Assembly (NCBI GenBank): GCA_023393115.1
Contig: JAEWMS010000045.1
Location: 4,484 to 68,483, forward strand
Reading direction: 5' to 3'
DNA from: Bacillota bacterium
Lineage (GTDB): Bacteria > Bacillota > Clostridia > Acetivibrionales > DSM-1351
Length of the DNA: 64,000 nt
Below are positions 15,834 through 24,971 of this stretch, one piece after another (positions within the stretch are counted from its first letter, which is position 1; each line of letters starts with the position of its first letter). The position numbers and the translations under genes are program-made. Under the pieces are notes generated by a model. It did not search any database, was not told the origin of the DNA, and was given only the letters and a program-made list of their open reading frames with translations.

Positions 15834-16220
15834 ATGAGATTATTATTTGAAACTTTTGAGAATGGTAATGTGAGTGGGCCTGAAGGTCAACAGGCTATAA
15901 GTTCCATTTCCTGGAATGAGCATCAAAGCTTTAAAGGAGTATTTTTAAAGCATCTTATCAAGGGTAATGAAACCGGCGGTCTTCTAAGCTGCCACCTGGT
16001 TAAAGTTAACCCCGGGTGTACAATAGATTCCCACGTTCACACAGGTAAGCTAGAAGTTCATGAGGTAATTGGTGGCAGCGGAAGCTGTATAATTGGCGGG
16101 AAGGTGGTCGCCTATCAGCCGGGATCGGTGGCACTGATTCCGGCCGATGTTAACCATAGAGTTGAAGCAGGAGACGATGGTATCTATATTCTTGCAAAAT
16201 TCAGTCCGGCCTTATTGTAA
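15834..16220 (+). CDS. Small cupin-domain protein
   Basis: A 128-residue single-domain cupin. The metal-binding motifs are visible: SHVHTGKLEVHEVIGGSG (cupin motif 1, His/His/Glu) and the later PADVNHRVEAGDDG (motif 2 His). Start 15834 has GGAGG 6 bases upstream. Such proteins may be enzymes or sugar/metal-binding proteins; function is unassigned. It converges on the AraC gene, with 6 bases between the stops. Confidence 0.82.
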   Translation: MRLLFETFENGNVSGPEGQQAISSISWNEHQSFKGVFLKHLIKGNETGGLLSCHLVKVNPGCTIDSHVHTGKLEVHEVIGGSGSCIIGGKVVAYQPGSVALIPADVNHRVEAGDDGIYILAKFSPALL

Positions 16221-16226
16221 TTTTTG

Positions 16227-17120
16227 TTAAAGGTTATGATTGAACTTTACAAACTGCCCCGGTGTTATACCCATATTTCTTTTGAAGAATCTTATGAAAT
16301 GGCTTTGGTCGGTGAAACCAAGTTCCAATGATATGAAAGCCGCCGAATATCCTTCCAGAAGCAACTTTCTGGCAAGCTTTATTTTCAGCTGCAGCTGATA
16401 TTCATATGGAGGTATTCCTATTTTATCTTTGAATAACCTTAAAAAATGGAACTTGCTTAAGCCTGCAAGAGCTGCCATTTCCTGCAGGCTTATATTATTC
16501 CGAGGGTGTTCCTCAAGATATTCGACTAGCTTTGACACAGCATCCGGGTTATGTTCCGCTGTATTTTCAGAGTCTATGCCCGAATAAGTTACCCTGTCAA
16601 AGCCGGAACTGACATTACCGGTTTCCCCGCATGGTTCCTCAAGGGAGAGTACCGGATAAACCTCCAGCAAGATAAGCATCAATTTGTATTCAATACTATC
16701 CGGGCTGCCACCGGCTTTAACCTCAGCGACGAAATCCATTATTTTTACGAGTACATCTTTAATGTACATATGTGGCACTTTAAATGAAAAAGGAATAAAA
16801 GTATCCTTACTTTGTGCAAAGTATTTAGAAACAAATCTTTTACCAAAGGTTAATACTACATGATTGAAGCCATCATTCTCCTTTGGCTTTATTTGATGTG
16901 GCTCCTCAGGGTTTATAAAATAAAGGCTTCCCGGACATAATACAAATTCCCTGTTGTGTAGAGTAAGCACAGCATTTCCATTTACAATGGCGCCAATACA
17001 GTATTGCTTGTGTAAATGAACGGGGAAGGTATTCAAGACACCTTCTCCGCACACCAGTTCAAAATCCTCTATACACTTGTGCCGGGTGAAGTATATATTC
17101 CCACTTTTTTTATGCTTCAT
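16227..17120 (-). CDS. AraC-family regulator with an N-terminal cupin sensor
   Basis: A 297-residue protein. The first half is a cupin-type arabinose-binding-like domain (HLHKQYCIGAIVNGNAVL, LYFINPEEPHQIKP). The last 100 residues hold two AraC helix-turn-helix motifs (ISLQEMAALAGLSKFHFLRL, then AAFISLELGFTDQSHFIRFF). Its ATG overlaps the stop of the winged-helix gene by 4 bases (ATGA), so it is translationally coupled as the third gene of the operon starting at 18062. The inducer and targets are unknown. Confidence 0.92.
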   Translation of the reverse strand: MKHKKSGNIYFTRHKCIEDFELVCGEGVLNTFPVHLHKQYCIGAIVNGNAVLTLHNREFVLCPGSLYFINPEEPHQIKPKENDGFNHVVLTFGKRFVSKYFAQSKDTFIPFSFKVPHMYIKDVLVKIMDFVAEVKAGGSPDSIEYKLMLILLEVYPVLSLEEPCGETGNVSSGFDRVTYSGIDSENTAEHNPDAVSKLVEYLEEHPRNNISLQEMAALAGLSKFHFLRLFKDKIGIPPYEYQLQLKIKLARKLLLEGYSAAFISLELGFTDQSHFIRFFKRNMGITPGQFVKFNHNL

Positions 17121-17413
17121 AACCCTCCATATTGCTTTAACACATTTTCGAGCTTGTTTACATAGTCAATGAATTCTTTCTTCCCTTTTTCAGTCAGATT
17201 ATATCTGGTTCTAGGCTTGTTATTGAAAAAGTCCTTTTTAACTTCTATATAACCGCTCTCCTCCATCTTTGAGACCTGTACGCTCAAATTACCATCGGTG
17301 GCTCCGGTTACCTCTTTAACCTCTTTAAAGGTTTTTTCACCGGTCATAAGGCAGGATACTATGGCAATTCTGAGCTTGGATTGAAAGATATCAGGTATTG
17401 AATTAACATCCAA
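17117..17413 (-). CDS. Winged-helix transcriptional regulator
   Basis: A 98-residue DNA-binding protein. Residues 8-75 form a winged helix: LRIAIVSCLMTGEKTFKEVK, ATDGNLSVQVSKMEESGYIE and the wing KKDFFNNKPRTRYNLTEKGK. It belongs to the short regulators usually paired with a membrane protein. I place the start at TTG 17413 (GGGGGGA just upstream); a TTG at 17428 is also in frame. It overlaps the upstream membrane protein gene by 11 bases and the AraC gene by 4, showing tight coupling. The likely binding site is the repeated TATAAAGT element at 18087-18111. Confidence 0.82.
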   Translation of the reverse strand: MDVNSIPDIFQSKLRIAIVSCLMTGEKTFKEVKEVTGATDGNLSVQVSKMEESGYIEVKKDFFNNKPRTRYNLTEKGKKEFIDYVNKLENVLKQYGGL

Positions 17414-18062
17414 TCCGAATCCCCCCAACCTGTCGGGACTTTAAAAAGAATCCAGTAAAAATGAATGTGAATGGAATAGCGATTGGTGAAAGAATTTGCA
17501 TTATTGTAGTATCAAATACCCAAAAATGAGTAACTGAATACAGAACACTTATTGCTATATAGACTATTCCCATGAACTCAAGCTGCCTATAGCCCGTGAA
17601 CAGGTAGGTTACTAATAATGCTATCGCAAGGCTGAAGAGCAGAACAGAAAACCTGCTAGTCTGTACTGTAACACCCATTGGGTCTACACCCTTAGCAATA
17701 TTAATCATTATTTTTGGCGGCAATACATTCATCACAAGTATAAGCATCCATACTTTTATCAGCTGCTTTTCTAAACCGATTGGCGGAAGCTTACGGGATA
17801 CAAATCTATATATCACATAAGCAAACGCTGCTATAATTCCAACAGGAAAAATAAAACTAATGACCGGATTTCTTAACATTATACCAGGTATCTGTTCTTG
17901 GTTTAATGTCATCCATAATCCAATCGCACTGTTCAAAATAAAAAGCAAGCCCCAGTAAATAAACAGTTTACTGAATGCAACAAAGGATTTGCTGGTTCTA
18001 TCAATGACTCCCTTTATTAAAGAAATATTTTCTACTGCTTCACTTAAGACTTTCTCATCCAT
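17403..18062 (-). CDS. Six-segment membrane protein paired with the winged-helix regulator
   Basis: A 219-residue protein. A short soluble N-terminus (MDEKVLSEAVENISLIKGVI) is followed by about six membrane segments. No enzyme motif was found. An AGAGGAG ribosome site precedes the ATG. It is the first gene of the operon with the winged-helix and AraC genes. This pairing often means the regulator controls its own membrane protein. Function unknown. Confidence 0.75.
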   Translation of the reverse strand: MDEKVLSEAVENISLIKGVIDRTSKSFVAFSKLFIYWGLLFILNSAIGLWMTLNQEQIPGIMLRNPVISFIFPVGIIAAFAYVIYRFVSRKLPPIGLEKQLIKVWMLILVMNVLPPKIMINIAKGVDPMGVTVQTSRFSVLLFSLAIALLVTYLFTGYRQLEFMGIVYIAISVLYSVTHFWVFDTTIMQILSPIAIPFTFIFTGFFLKSRQVGGIRIGC

Positions 18063-18086
18063 TTAATCAACTCCTCTTATAATTAA

Positions 18087-18136
18087 TATAAAGTACTTTA
18101 TACTATAAAGTATATACTAATTGTCTGATTTGTCAA
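18087..18136 (-). promoter_or_regulatory. Promoter and alternating operator of the membrane protein/winged-helix/AraC operon
   Basis: On the minus strand TTGACA (18136-18131) and TATACT (18114-18109) are 16 bases apart. From just inside the -10 box downstream lie three 8-base units in alternating orientation: TATAAAGT (18087-18094), ACTTTATA (18095-18102), a single C, TATAAAGT (18104-18111). They form two overlapping perfect palindromes. The site overlaps the expected transcription start, a repressing position. Confidence 0.78.
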
Positions 18137-18153
18137 TATATAACAAACCTAAA

Positions 18154-20589
18154 TTAATCTTGAATTTCAATTTCCCGTGCATTACAGCAGGCCTTTATAT
18201 CCCCAAGGGTGAGTTTAAACCTCTCAATATCAGCCTCATTGCAGTTAATAACCACCTTTTCTATCTCAGCTTTCATTGATAGGGAGTTTTCTGTCTTGTA
18301 CTTCCTGGTCTGTGAAATAACTTCCTTTAATTTATCGCCAAAGGTTAACAGCTCGTTATCAATAATACCTGTCTTTTCCCAGCACAGCTTGTGAATGGAT
18401 ATACAGCCTTCCTTCCGCCTGAAAAATTGCTGATAAAGATACTCGGTAATATGGGGAACATAAACTGCGTACAGCTTCAGAACATTAAGGAAGCTGTAAT
18501 AAAGCGCATATTGTGCAGAGCGGCGTTGGGCATACCCATGCTTTTCAGGCTGGTACAGCCGCTCTTTTACGATTTCCAGGTAGTAATCACATAAATCCTT
18601 CCAAAAGAAGTCGTCCAGCTCATGCCTTGCCAGACCTATTTCATATTGGTCAAGCTGTCTGGCGGCCTCAGAGATTGTTTGCCTGCAGCGTTCAATTATC
18701 CAGAGGTCAACAGGCAGCAGCCTGATTTCAGTAATTGCCCCCTCGGCCGCCTTTTGTGAATCCGACTCTTTCCCCTTTTCTAAAATTAAAGTTCTAATTG
18801 CTCCGGGGTCAAAATCCTCCAGATGTGAAGCCGCAAATTTTGCTGCATTCCAGAGCTTGGTTATAAACCTTCTGGCAATGCTCAACTCATCGCTTGCAAA
18901 GAAGGTATCGGTACCCAGTCTGGAATTGGCAGCCCAGTACCTTATAACATCTGCAGAATGAGCTTGTATCAGCTCATTGGGTGATAGCCCTGAATTGTTT
19001 TTCGACTTGCTTATTTTCTCCCCCTTCTTTGCAAGCACGTAGCCGCAGATCATTATATCCTTCCAGGGAATTTCACCGGTGTGATAAAGGCTTTTAACTA
19101 TTGTATAAAATGCCCAGGTGCGGATTATCTCATGAGCCTGTGTCCTCATGCTCATTGGTAAAAGCCTTTTGGACATATCGTTTTCCTCTCCCCATTTTGC
19201 GTTAATCTGCGGCGTTACTGATGAAGTAGCCCAGGTATCAAATACCGACCTTTCAGGAATAAACTCTTCACACCCGCAGGCACAAGCTTTGTCCGGAGCA
19301 CCTTCAAGAGGATTTACCGGCAGCCGCTCCTCACTTGCCGCTATTATTGCACCGCAGTTTTTACAATACCAAACGGGGATTGGAACTCCAAAATAACGCT
19401 GCCGGGAAATGCACCAGTCCCATTTCAGATTCTCAACCCATAGGGTGTACCTGGTCTTCATATTGGCAGGATACCAATTAATTTTATCCGCTGCTTTAAG
19501 GTACAGATCCTTTTTTGACAGAATATCAATATACCACTGCATTGAAGGTATGATTTCTACCTCTTTTCCGCAGCGTTCGTGAACCGCAACTGTATGAGTT
19601 ATTTTTTGTGCTTCCAATAAAAGTCCTTTTTCTGAAAGCAGCTCAATAATGTGCTTTCTGGCTGCCGATACCTTTAACCCGCCTATAAACGGAACACTCT
19701 CCATTATGGTTCCGTCTGTCTCAATAACTTTTCTGTACGGCAGCTTATGGTTCTCATACCACTCAACATCTGTACTGTCTCCGAAGGTGGCGCACATAAC
19801 AACTCCGGTACCCTTCTCAAGACTTACCTTATCATCGGATAATACAGGTATGGAGTAACCATATAGCGGAACCTCTGCTGTCGCCCCTATAAACCTTGTA
19901 TACCTTTCATCCGAAGGATTTATGAAAAGACAAACACAGCCATATAGCAGTTCAGGCCTTGTAGTGGCGACTGTCAGCGTTTCTTCACCAACCCGAAAAG
20001 GAATATAGTTAAAGGTTGTATCCTTATCAATCGTGTCCAATTCGGCTTGTGCAATGGAAGTCTGACACTCTGTACACCACAAAACCGGAGATTCCTTCAT
20101 ATAGGCCTTCCTCTCCCGAAACAGCCTTATAAAGGATTTTTGGGATATTCTCTGGACCATGGGATTTATTGTTTCATATTGCAAAGACCAGTCTACAGAA
20201 AAACCTAGTTTCTCCCATAAATCCCGGAACTCTTTTTCATACTTTTCAGTAGTAGAAATACATCTCTTTATGAATTCACTTCTGGGAAGATTTCTTACAA
20301 TAATCCCCTCTTCCCTTTCTACCAGCCTTTCGGTAGGCAGGCCGTTATCATCAAAGCCGAAGGGATAATATACGTTATATCCCTGCATCCGCTTGTAGCG
20401 CGCAATCATTTCAGCCTGAGTATAGGAAAAAATATGTCCTATATGAAGATTTCCGCTAACCGTTGGTGGTGGCGTATCAATTGAGAAAATTTCCCTGTTG
20501 CTGTTTTCTTCAAAAGCATAAATCTCATTCTCTTTCCAGAATCCTTGCATTTCTTTTTCTGTTTGACAGTAGTCATAATTCTTTTGCAT
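18154..20589 (-). CDS. valS: Valine--tRNA ligase, resembling the archaeal/type-2 form
   Basis: An 811-residue class I aminoacyl-tRNA synthetase that charges tRNA-Val. Motifs: HIGH at residues 49-52 within PPPTVSGNLHIGHIFSYTQA, GFDDNGLPTE, the editing-domain sequence ATTRPELLYG, zinc-binding cysteine pairs, WCISRQRYFGVPIPVWYC and the KMSKS-type loop EKISKSKNNSG. The GFDDNGLPTE region and the short C-terminus match type-2 ValRS of archaea and rickettsias rather than the usual bacterial enzyme (NVTGSLHMGH; about 880-950 residues). A T-box with a GUA (Val) specifier controls it, which fixes the amino acid. It may be the sole ValRS or an extra, possibly inhibitor-tolerant, copy. An AGGAGG site precedes the ATG. 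Confidence 0.93.
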   Translation of the reverse strand: MQKNYDYCQTEKEMQGFWKENEIYAFEENSNREIFSIDTPPPTVSGNLHIGHIFSYTQAEMIARYKRMQGYNVYYPFGFDDNGLPTERLVEREEGIIVRNLPRSEFIKRCISTTEKYEKEFRDLWEKLGFSVDWSLQYETINPMVQRISQKSFIRLFRERKAYMKESPVLWCTECQTSIAQAELDTIDKDTTFNYIPFRVGEETLTVATTRPELLYGCVCLFINPSDERYTRFIGATAEVPLYGYSIPVLSDDKVSLEKGTGVVMCATFGDSTDVEWYENHKLPYRKVIETDGTIMESVPFIGGLKVSAARKHIIELLSEKGLLLEAQKITHTVAVHERCGKEVEIIPSMQWYIDILSKKDLYLKAADKINWYPANMKTRYTLWVENLKWDWCISRQRYFGVPIPVWYCKNCGAIIAASEERLPVNPLEGAPDKACACGCEEFIPERSVFDTWATSSVTPQINAKWGEENDMSKRLLPMSMRTQAHEIIRTWAFYTIVKSLYHTGEIPWKDIMICGYVLAKKGEKISKSKNNSGLSPNELIQAHSADVIRYWAANSRLGTDTFFASDELSIARRFITKLWNAAKFAASHLEDFDPGAIRTLILEKGKESDSQKAAEGAITEIRLLPVDLWIIERCRQTISEAARQLDQYEIGLARHELDDFFWKDLCDYYLEIVKERLYQPEKHGYAQRRSAQYALYYSFLNVLKLYAVYVPHITEYLYQQFFRRKEGCISIHKLCWEKTGIIDNELLTFGDKLKEVISQTRKYKTENSLSMKAEIEKVVINCNEADIERFKLTLGDIKACCNAREIEIQD

Positions 20590-20593
20590 AACA

Positions 20594-20639
20594 TTAACCT
20601 CCTAAGCCGCTTTAGTGGCTTTGAGCCGTAATACCGGCC
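20594..20639 (-). promoter_or_regulatory. Structured leader next to the valS ribosome site (shared with the ABC ATPase gene at 47378)
   Basis: On the minus strand GGCTCAAAGCCACT (20627-20614), five bases, then GGCTTAGGAGGTTAA (20608-20594) end just before the valS ATG. The same two blocks, six bases apart, occur at 47342-47376. AGCC can pair with the GGCT on either side, and the second GGCT abuts the AGGAGG site. An upstream GCCG/CGGC pair precedes them. Confidence 0.6.
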
Positions 20640-20703
20640 ACAAAATGTAATGAAATTTATCTACTCACATACCCGCTATAAGGCGAATAAACCTTGAACA
20701 CAA

Positions 20704-21053
20704 ACAAAAAAGTCCGCCGAAGCTTTAAATTTATCAAAGCTAGGGCGAACTATATGCGTCCGTGGTACCACCTAAATTCAGATATGACTATCTGCACTCT
20801 GTCAATACGGGAAAAGTTTAAACCTTTTACTAACTTAAAAGATGTCTGCTTAACCGATATCGCTTTCCCTGTAACGGTGGAAATCTCCGTTGAAGCCTAC
20901 TGGGCTATCCTAACCGGGAATAACCTTTCGGTTCAAAGCTCAAAGGCTACTTCCATACATCCTTCACGAAGATTTGCACCAACCATCTTCTCTCTCTGCT
21001 TCAGGTGAGTATGTACTCCTCCTTGTCAATGCCGTTTTTTGTTGTGTTCGTTT
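20704..21053 (-). promoter_or_regulatory. T-box riboswitch, tRNA-Val specific (GUA specifier)
   Basis: The valS leader carries the T-box core AGGTGGTACCACGG (20774-20761 on the minus strand) that pairs with the uncharged tRNA acceptor end. Stem I follows the expected layout, and the specifier position in GGAAGTAGCCTTTGAGC reads GTA, a valine codon (20950-20948). The terminator is a long stem (20711-20726 with 20735-20750) followed by a run of six Ts. When tRNA-Val is uncharged the antiterminator should form and valS is read. The exact 5' end is estimated from the promoter. Confidence 0.93.
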
Positions 21054-21059
21054 TTAGTA

Positions 21060-21088
21060 ATATTAATTTATATTATGCAAAAAGTCAA
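21060..21088 (-). promoter_or_regulatory. valS: Promoter of the T-box/valS transcript
   Basis: Minus strand TTGACT (21088-21083), 17 bases, TAATAT (21065-21060), placing the transcript start near 21053. Confidence 0.6.
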
Positions 21089-21143
21089 GATAAATGTAAG
21101 ATATATTTTCCAAAAGAGTTACTGCAATACATTTATCTTTATA

Positions 21144-22775
21144 TTATTCAAATACCTTTTCGATTTCACCATTGTCTATCATTTCAAACAAGGCCGAAAC
21201 AACCTCAGCATCCAAACAGCCCTTGTCTACATCAACCTTAAGTATATCCTTAACAGTAAACATAGCCATCTTCGCACGGTATGGACGGTCAGAATAAAGA
21301 GCATCAACACCTTTTGTAGTAAATCCCGGGTCAAATATTTTGGATACGTTCTCCTTACTTATACCTACACCTGTATCTTTGATACTTATGTAAATGTCTC
21401 TGTTCTGCTGATAAGTTTTAATAAATATTTCCCCTTCACCCTCTATTGCTTGTGAAGCGTTCACAATAATATTCATCATAACCTGATTGAGCTGTCCCGG
21501 GTAGCACTTGACCCTGGGAATATCCCCATATTCTTCATGAACTGTAATCCTTCGTTTCAACAGATTATTCGTAAGTACAAGCACGCTTCTAATGCCTTCA
21601 TTAATATCTGCCTCCTGGAAATCTGCCTGATCCAGTCTTGAAAAGCTTTTCAAGCTTTTAATGATTTCAATTATTCTGCTGCAGGCCATTAAATTGACGT
21701 CATTTGCTTCTTTTAACTGGCTGAACATAATAATCAATTCATCATTTTGCTCTACGGCAGGATGATTGAGTAACACCCCAAGAATCATTTCCTCAAGCTG
21801 AGTATTACTGTTAATAGCACCTATTGGAGTGTTGATTTCGTGTGTTATTGCCGCCATAAGTAATCCCACAGAAGCCATTTTTTCGGTCTGGACCAGCTGA
21901 GCCTGTTGTTTTTGTATCTGAATTTTCGACTCCAAAAGCTCGTCATTTTGCAGCTCAAGCTCAGTATTCTGGTTTTCAAGAACAAACTTCTGGTTTTCAA
22001 GTATCTCGTTATAGCTTTTTAATTTTTTCATGATAGCGTTTGTTGAATCAGCGAGAGATTCGATTTCTCTCAGGGGCTTTTTCAAAACAATATCAGTGTT
22101 GGCAGCCCTTTCCTGATCACCCTCGGCCAACGCTTTTACCTTAGCTTCCAATTGTTTCAAGGGATTAATAATAGGTATGACAAGAAACATGCTGAGTATT
22201 TTAGCTATAATAAGTGCCAGACAGCTTAAGCTGATTATTACTGAGAAAACAGGTACTAATAGTACCAAAAGGAACTGTGGATTTACCCTTACATAAATAT
22301 TTCCGATTTCATTGTTGTTTGAATTCATAATGGGTTTAACAGCTTCTGTATCCTGAAAAAGCTCACTGCTATCATGATTATCCTGCTCCTCTGCTTCCAA
22401 CTCATTGGAGTAAATAATTTTGTTCTGTACCTCAATTCTTATGTGAAATTCACTCACTCCGCTGTCATAAGGAATTATGGTATTAATTATTGAATTCCTG
22501 GTTATATTGTCCACCCATTCGTTCAAGCGTGAATCACCCTCGTTCAATTCATTAATACTTTTGATTCCCAGACTATTCATAGCTTGACCCGAATTTAATT
22601 CCTTCTGGATGGAATAGCTCATGACATCCGACTGATATGCAGCAAAGTTACGAGATGCAGCCAGAATTATCAGTATAATAACTCCACTCATAAAAAGAAC
22701 TGTTATCAAGGCTGATAATGACGTAGCCCTCTTTATTCTCTTCTTTAACGTTCTTCTGTTCCTCTTAATTTTCAT
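21144..22775 (-). CDS. Chimeric gene: sensor histidine kinase joined to the tail of an HD-GYP protein
   Basis: A 543-residue protein. Residues 1-488 are a membrane sensor kinase: first membrane segment about 17-40, an extracytoplasmic part to about 170, a second segment, HAMP, a coiled coil, an H-box with His312 (ITHEINTP), an N-box (MMNIIVNASQAI) and G1/F boxes (DTGVGISKENVSKIFDPGF). The expected G2 box (GxGLGL) never comes. After TTKGV the sequence changes at residue 491 to DALYSDRPYRAKMAMFTVKD and continues to the end as the C-terminus of an HD-GYP cyclic-di-GMP phosphodiesterase. The catalytic HD and GYP residues are not included. A deletion fusing two genes in frame is the simplest reading. 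Without G2 the kinase is probably inactive or altered. Confidence 0.85.
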   Translation of the reverse strand: MKIKRNRRTLKKRIKRATSLSALITVLFMSGVIILIILAASRNFAAYQSDVMSYSIQKELNSGQAMNSLGIKSINELNEGDSRLNEWVDNITRNSIINTIIPYDSGVSEFHIRIEVQNKIIYSNELEAEEQDNHDSSELFQDTEAVKPIMNSNNNEIGNIYVRVNPQFLLVLLVPVFSVIISLSCLALIIAKILSMFLVIPIINPLKQLEAKVKALAEGDQERAANTDIVLKKPLREIESLADSTNAIMKKLKSYNEILENQKFVLENQNTELELQNDELLESKIQIQKQQAQLVQTEKMASVGLLMAAITHEINTPIGAINSNTQLEEMILGVLLNHPAVEQNDELIIMFSQLKEANDVNLMACSRIIEIIKSLKSFSRLDQADFQEADINEGIRSVLVLTNNLLKRRITVHEEYGDIPRVKCYPGQLNQVMMNIIVNASQAIEGEGEIFIKTYQQNRDIYISIKDTGVGISKENVSKIFDPGFTTKGVDALYSDRPYRAKMAMFTVKDILKVDVDKGCLDAEVVSALFEMIDNGEIEKVFE

Positions 22776-23077
22776 TCAGCCACATCCGCCCCCGAATTTA
22801 TATTTACATTCTACCTTATGTGACAGGTTTAATATAGAATATTTGTAAATAATTTCACTTAAAAAATTTGTGATATTTTATCATAATTATACTTTTTTTG
22901 TTATATATTTGTCTGTATATTCTAAAAAAGTGCACCTCCAAAATCAGATTTTCATCCAACCTTAGCGGTGCACTTCAATCCGGAGTTTATCATAAATCCG
23001 GACCTTATCCTTTTGTTATAACCTTAATATATAACATCATTTTGTAACCTTATATTCCAATGTAAATTGCAGGCTGC
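22776..23077. other. Intergenic region with terminator hairpins
   Basis: No gene was seen. It holds the terminator at 22924-22975, a second hairpin at 22979-23002 (TCCGGA arms with TTTA/TAAA extension), and an AT-rich stretch (22800-22920) upstream of the chimeric kinase in which no clear promoter could be fixed. Confidence 0.6.
22924..22975 (-). terminator. Terminator after the acyl-CoA synthetase gene
   Basis: Minus strand: stem AAGTGCACC (22975-22967) with GGTGCACTT (22936-22928), a 30-base loop, then a T run. It ends leftward transcription from the gene at 23078-24715. Confidence 0.75.
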
Positions 23078-24715
23078 TTATTTTATTTCATTTTGAGCAG
23101 CTACCAGGCTGGATGCTCCGAACTTTTCCCTGAGCCTTGGTTTTTCTATCTTTCCTGTAGGATTCCTTGGTACAGTATCAAATATTACCTTCTTTGGGCG
23201 TTTATAACGCGGCAGAGAAGCACAGAAGGCTTCAATTTCAAGTTCGGTACAGGCACATTCTGGCTTGAGTTCAATAATTGCTGCCGCAATCTCTCCCTGA
23301 CGCTTGTCGGGGAGGCCTATTACCGCAACATCCTTGATCGACTTGTGGGCTCTCAGGAAGTCTTCTATTTGTACAGGATAAATGTTTTCTCCACCGCTTA
23401 TTATGACATCCTTCTTCCTGTCTACAAGGTATATAAAGCCGTCTTCATCCATCATTGCCATATCTCCGGTAAACAGCCAACCGTCCTTAAGTACGGCAGT
23501 TGTCGCTTCAGGATCATTAAAGTAGCATTTCATAACTCCAGGGCCCTTTACAGCCAATTCTCCCACCTGACCCTGGGATACCTCAATACCGTTTTCATCA
23601 GTTATCTTCACTTCCCAGTCGTGACCGGGTATACCTATGGCTCCAACCTTATGTATGTTTTCAACTCCCAAGTGAACACAGCCCGGGCCAATGGATTCAC
23701 TTAATCCATAGTTGGTATCATATTGGTGGTGAGGGAAATACTTCTTCCAGCGGCGGATCAAGCTTGGAGGGACAGGCTGAGCGCCTATATGCATCAGTCT
23801 CCATTGTGAAAGCTCATAATCTTCAAGCCTTACGTCCCCTCTGTCTATAGCATCAAGAATATCCTGCGCCCATGGCACAAGGAGCCAGACTATAGTAATT
23901 TTTTCCTCAGAGACTGTTTTCAGTATCCAATCAGGCTTTATGCCTCGCAGAATGACTGCCTTGCTGCCTGCCAGAAAGCTCCCGAACCAATGCATTTTTG
24001 CCCCTGTATGATACAGCGGAGGAATGCACAAAAAATTGTCTTCACGGGTTTGACCATGATGATAGTATTCTGTATAGCAGGCAGACATCAAGCTTCTATG
24101 TGTATGTAAGATTGCTTTCGGGAAACCGGTGGTTCCTGAGGAAAAATAAATAGCCGCGTCATCTTCATCTGTAAGCTCGATATCCGGAGCCTCCGAGGAG
24201 CAGTTGGCAGTCAGGCGGTCATAGTTTTCGGCAAAGGTAGGCCTGTTTTCACCGGCAAAGAACAAAATTTTCACCTGCGGAATCTGATCATATATAGTTT
24301 CTACTCTTCCGATAAATTCAGGTCCGAAAACCAGTGCTGTGGTTTCGGATAATTCAAGACAATATTTAATTTCTTCTGCTGTGTACCGGAAGTTCATTGG
24401 GACTGCGAGGGCGCCGGCTTTAAGAATTCCAAAGTAAATTGGCAGCCACTCAAGGCAGTTCATCATAAGGATAGCAACCTTGTCGCCTTTTTTGATGCCG
24501 CGTTTCAAAAGCAGGTTGGCCATTCTGTTAGCTTTTTCATCGAAGACGCGCCAGGTCATGTCTCTGCGGTATTCACCAGCCGGATTGTTTTCTATTAAAT
24601 CATATTCCTTCCAAATGACGTTGTGGCTGTCCTGTAGATCCAGATTTAATTCGGTGAGACAAATTTCCGATCCGTATAACTCGGCGTTTTTTGACAAGAT
24701 TTCAGTAATAGGCAT
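23078..24715 (-). CDS. AMP-forming acyl-CoA synthetase (fatty-acid/long-chain type)
   Basis: A 545-residue ligase of the ANL superfamily that activates a carboxylic acid with ATP to an acyl-AMP and then an acyl-CoA. Motifs: the P-loop YFSSGTTGFPKAIL, the region YDTNYGLSESIGPG, GDMAMMDEDGFIYLVDRKKD (hinge) and the catalytic-lysine region near the C-terminus, RNPTGKIEKPRLRE. The acid substrate is not certain; medium/long-chain fatty acids or aryl acids are possible. Start 24715 (MPITEIL) has GGGAGG upstream. It is divergent from the nucleoside importer and stands alone with its own terminator. Confidence 0.9.
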   Translation of the reverse strand: MPITEILSKNAELYGSEICLTELNLDLQDSHNVIWKEYDLIENNPAGEYRRDMTWRVFDEKANRMANLLLKRGIKKGDKVAILMMNCLEWLPIYFGILKAGALAVPMNFRYTAEEIKYCLELSETTALVFGPEFIGRVETIYDQIPQVKILFFAGENRPTFAENYDRLTANCSSEAPDIELTDEDDAAIYFSSGTTGFPKAILHTHRSLMSACYTEYYHHGQTREDNFLCIPPLYHTGAKMHWFGSFLAGSKAVILRGIKPDWILKTVSEEKITIVWLLVPWAQDILDAIDRGDVRLEDYELSQWRLMHIGAQPVPPSLIRRWKKYFPHHQYDTNYGLSESIGPGCVHLGVENIHKVGAIGIPGHDWEVKITDENGIEVSQGQVGELAVKGPGVMKCYFNDPEATTAVLKDGWLFTGDMAMMDEDGFIYLVDRKKDVIISGGENIYPVQIEDFLRAHKSIKDVAVIGLPDKRQGEIAAAIIELKPECACTELEIEAFCASLPRYKRPKKVIFDTVPRNPTGKIEKPRLREKFGASSLVAAQNEIK

Positions 24716-24971
24716 ATTAACTTTTCCTCCCGTTCTACCATAAAACAATTTTATACGATAACACTATATCATATTATATTATAAATACATATTTTATGGT
24801 AATCAACTAACAAAACAAAAGTTCAATTCATAACACATACATTTTATATATTTAATCCATCATATTATTAATAGAGAAGTAAATATAATGGATAATTGTT
24901 GTATTAGTTTGGTAAGTGATGCTAAAATATATATGTAAACTAAAATAAAGTAAAACAGGGAGGCACTTTTA

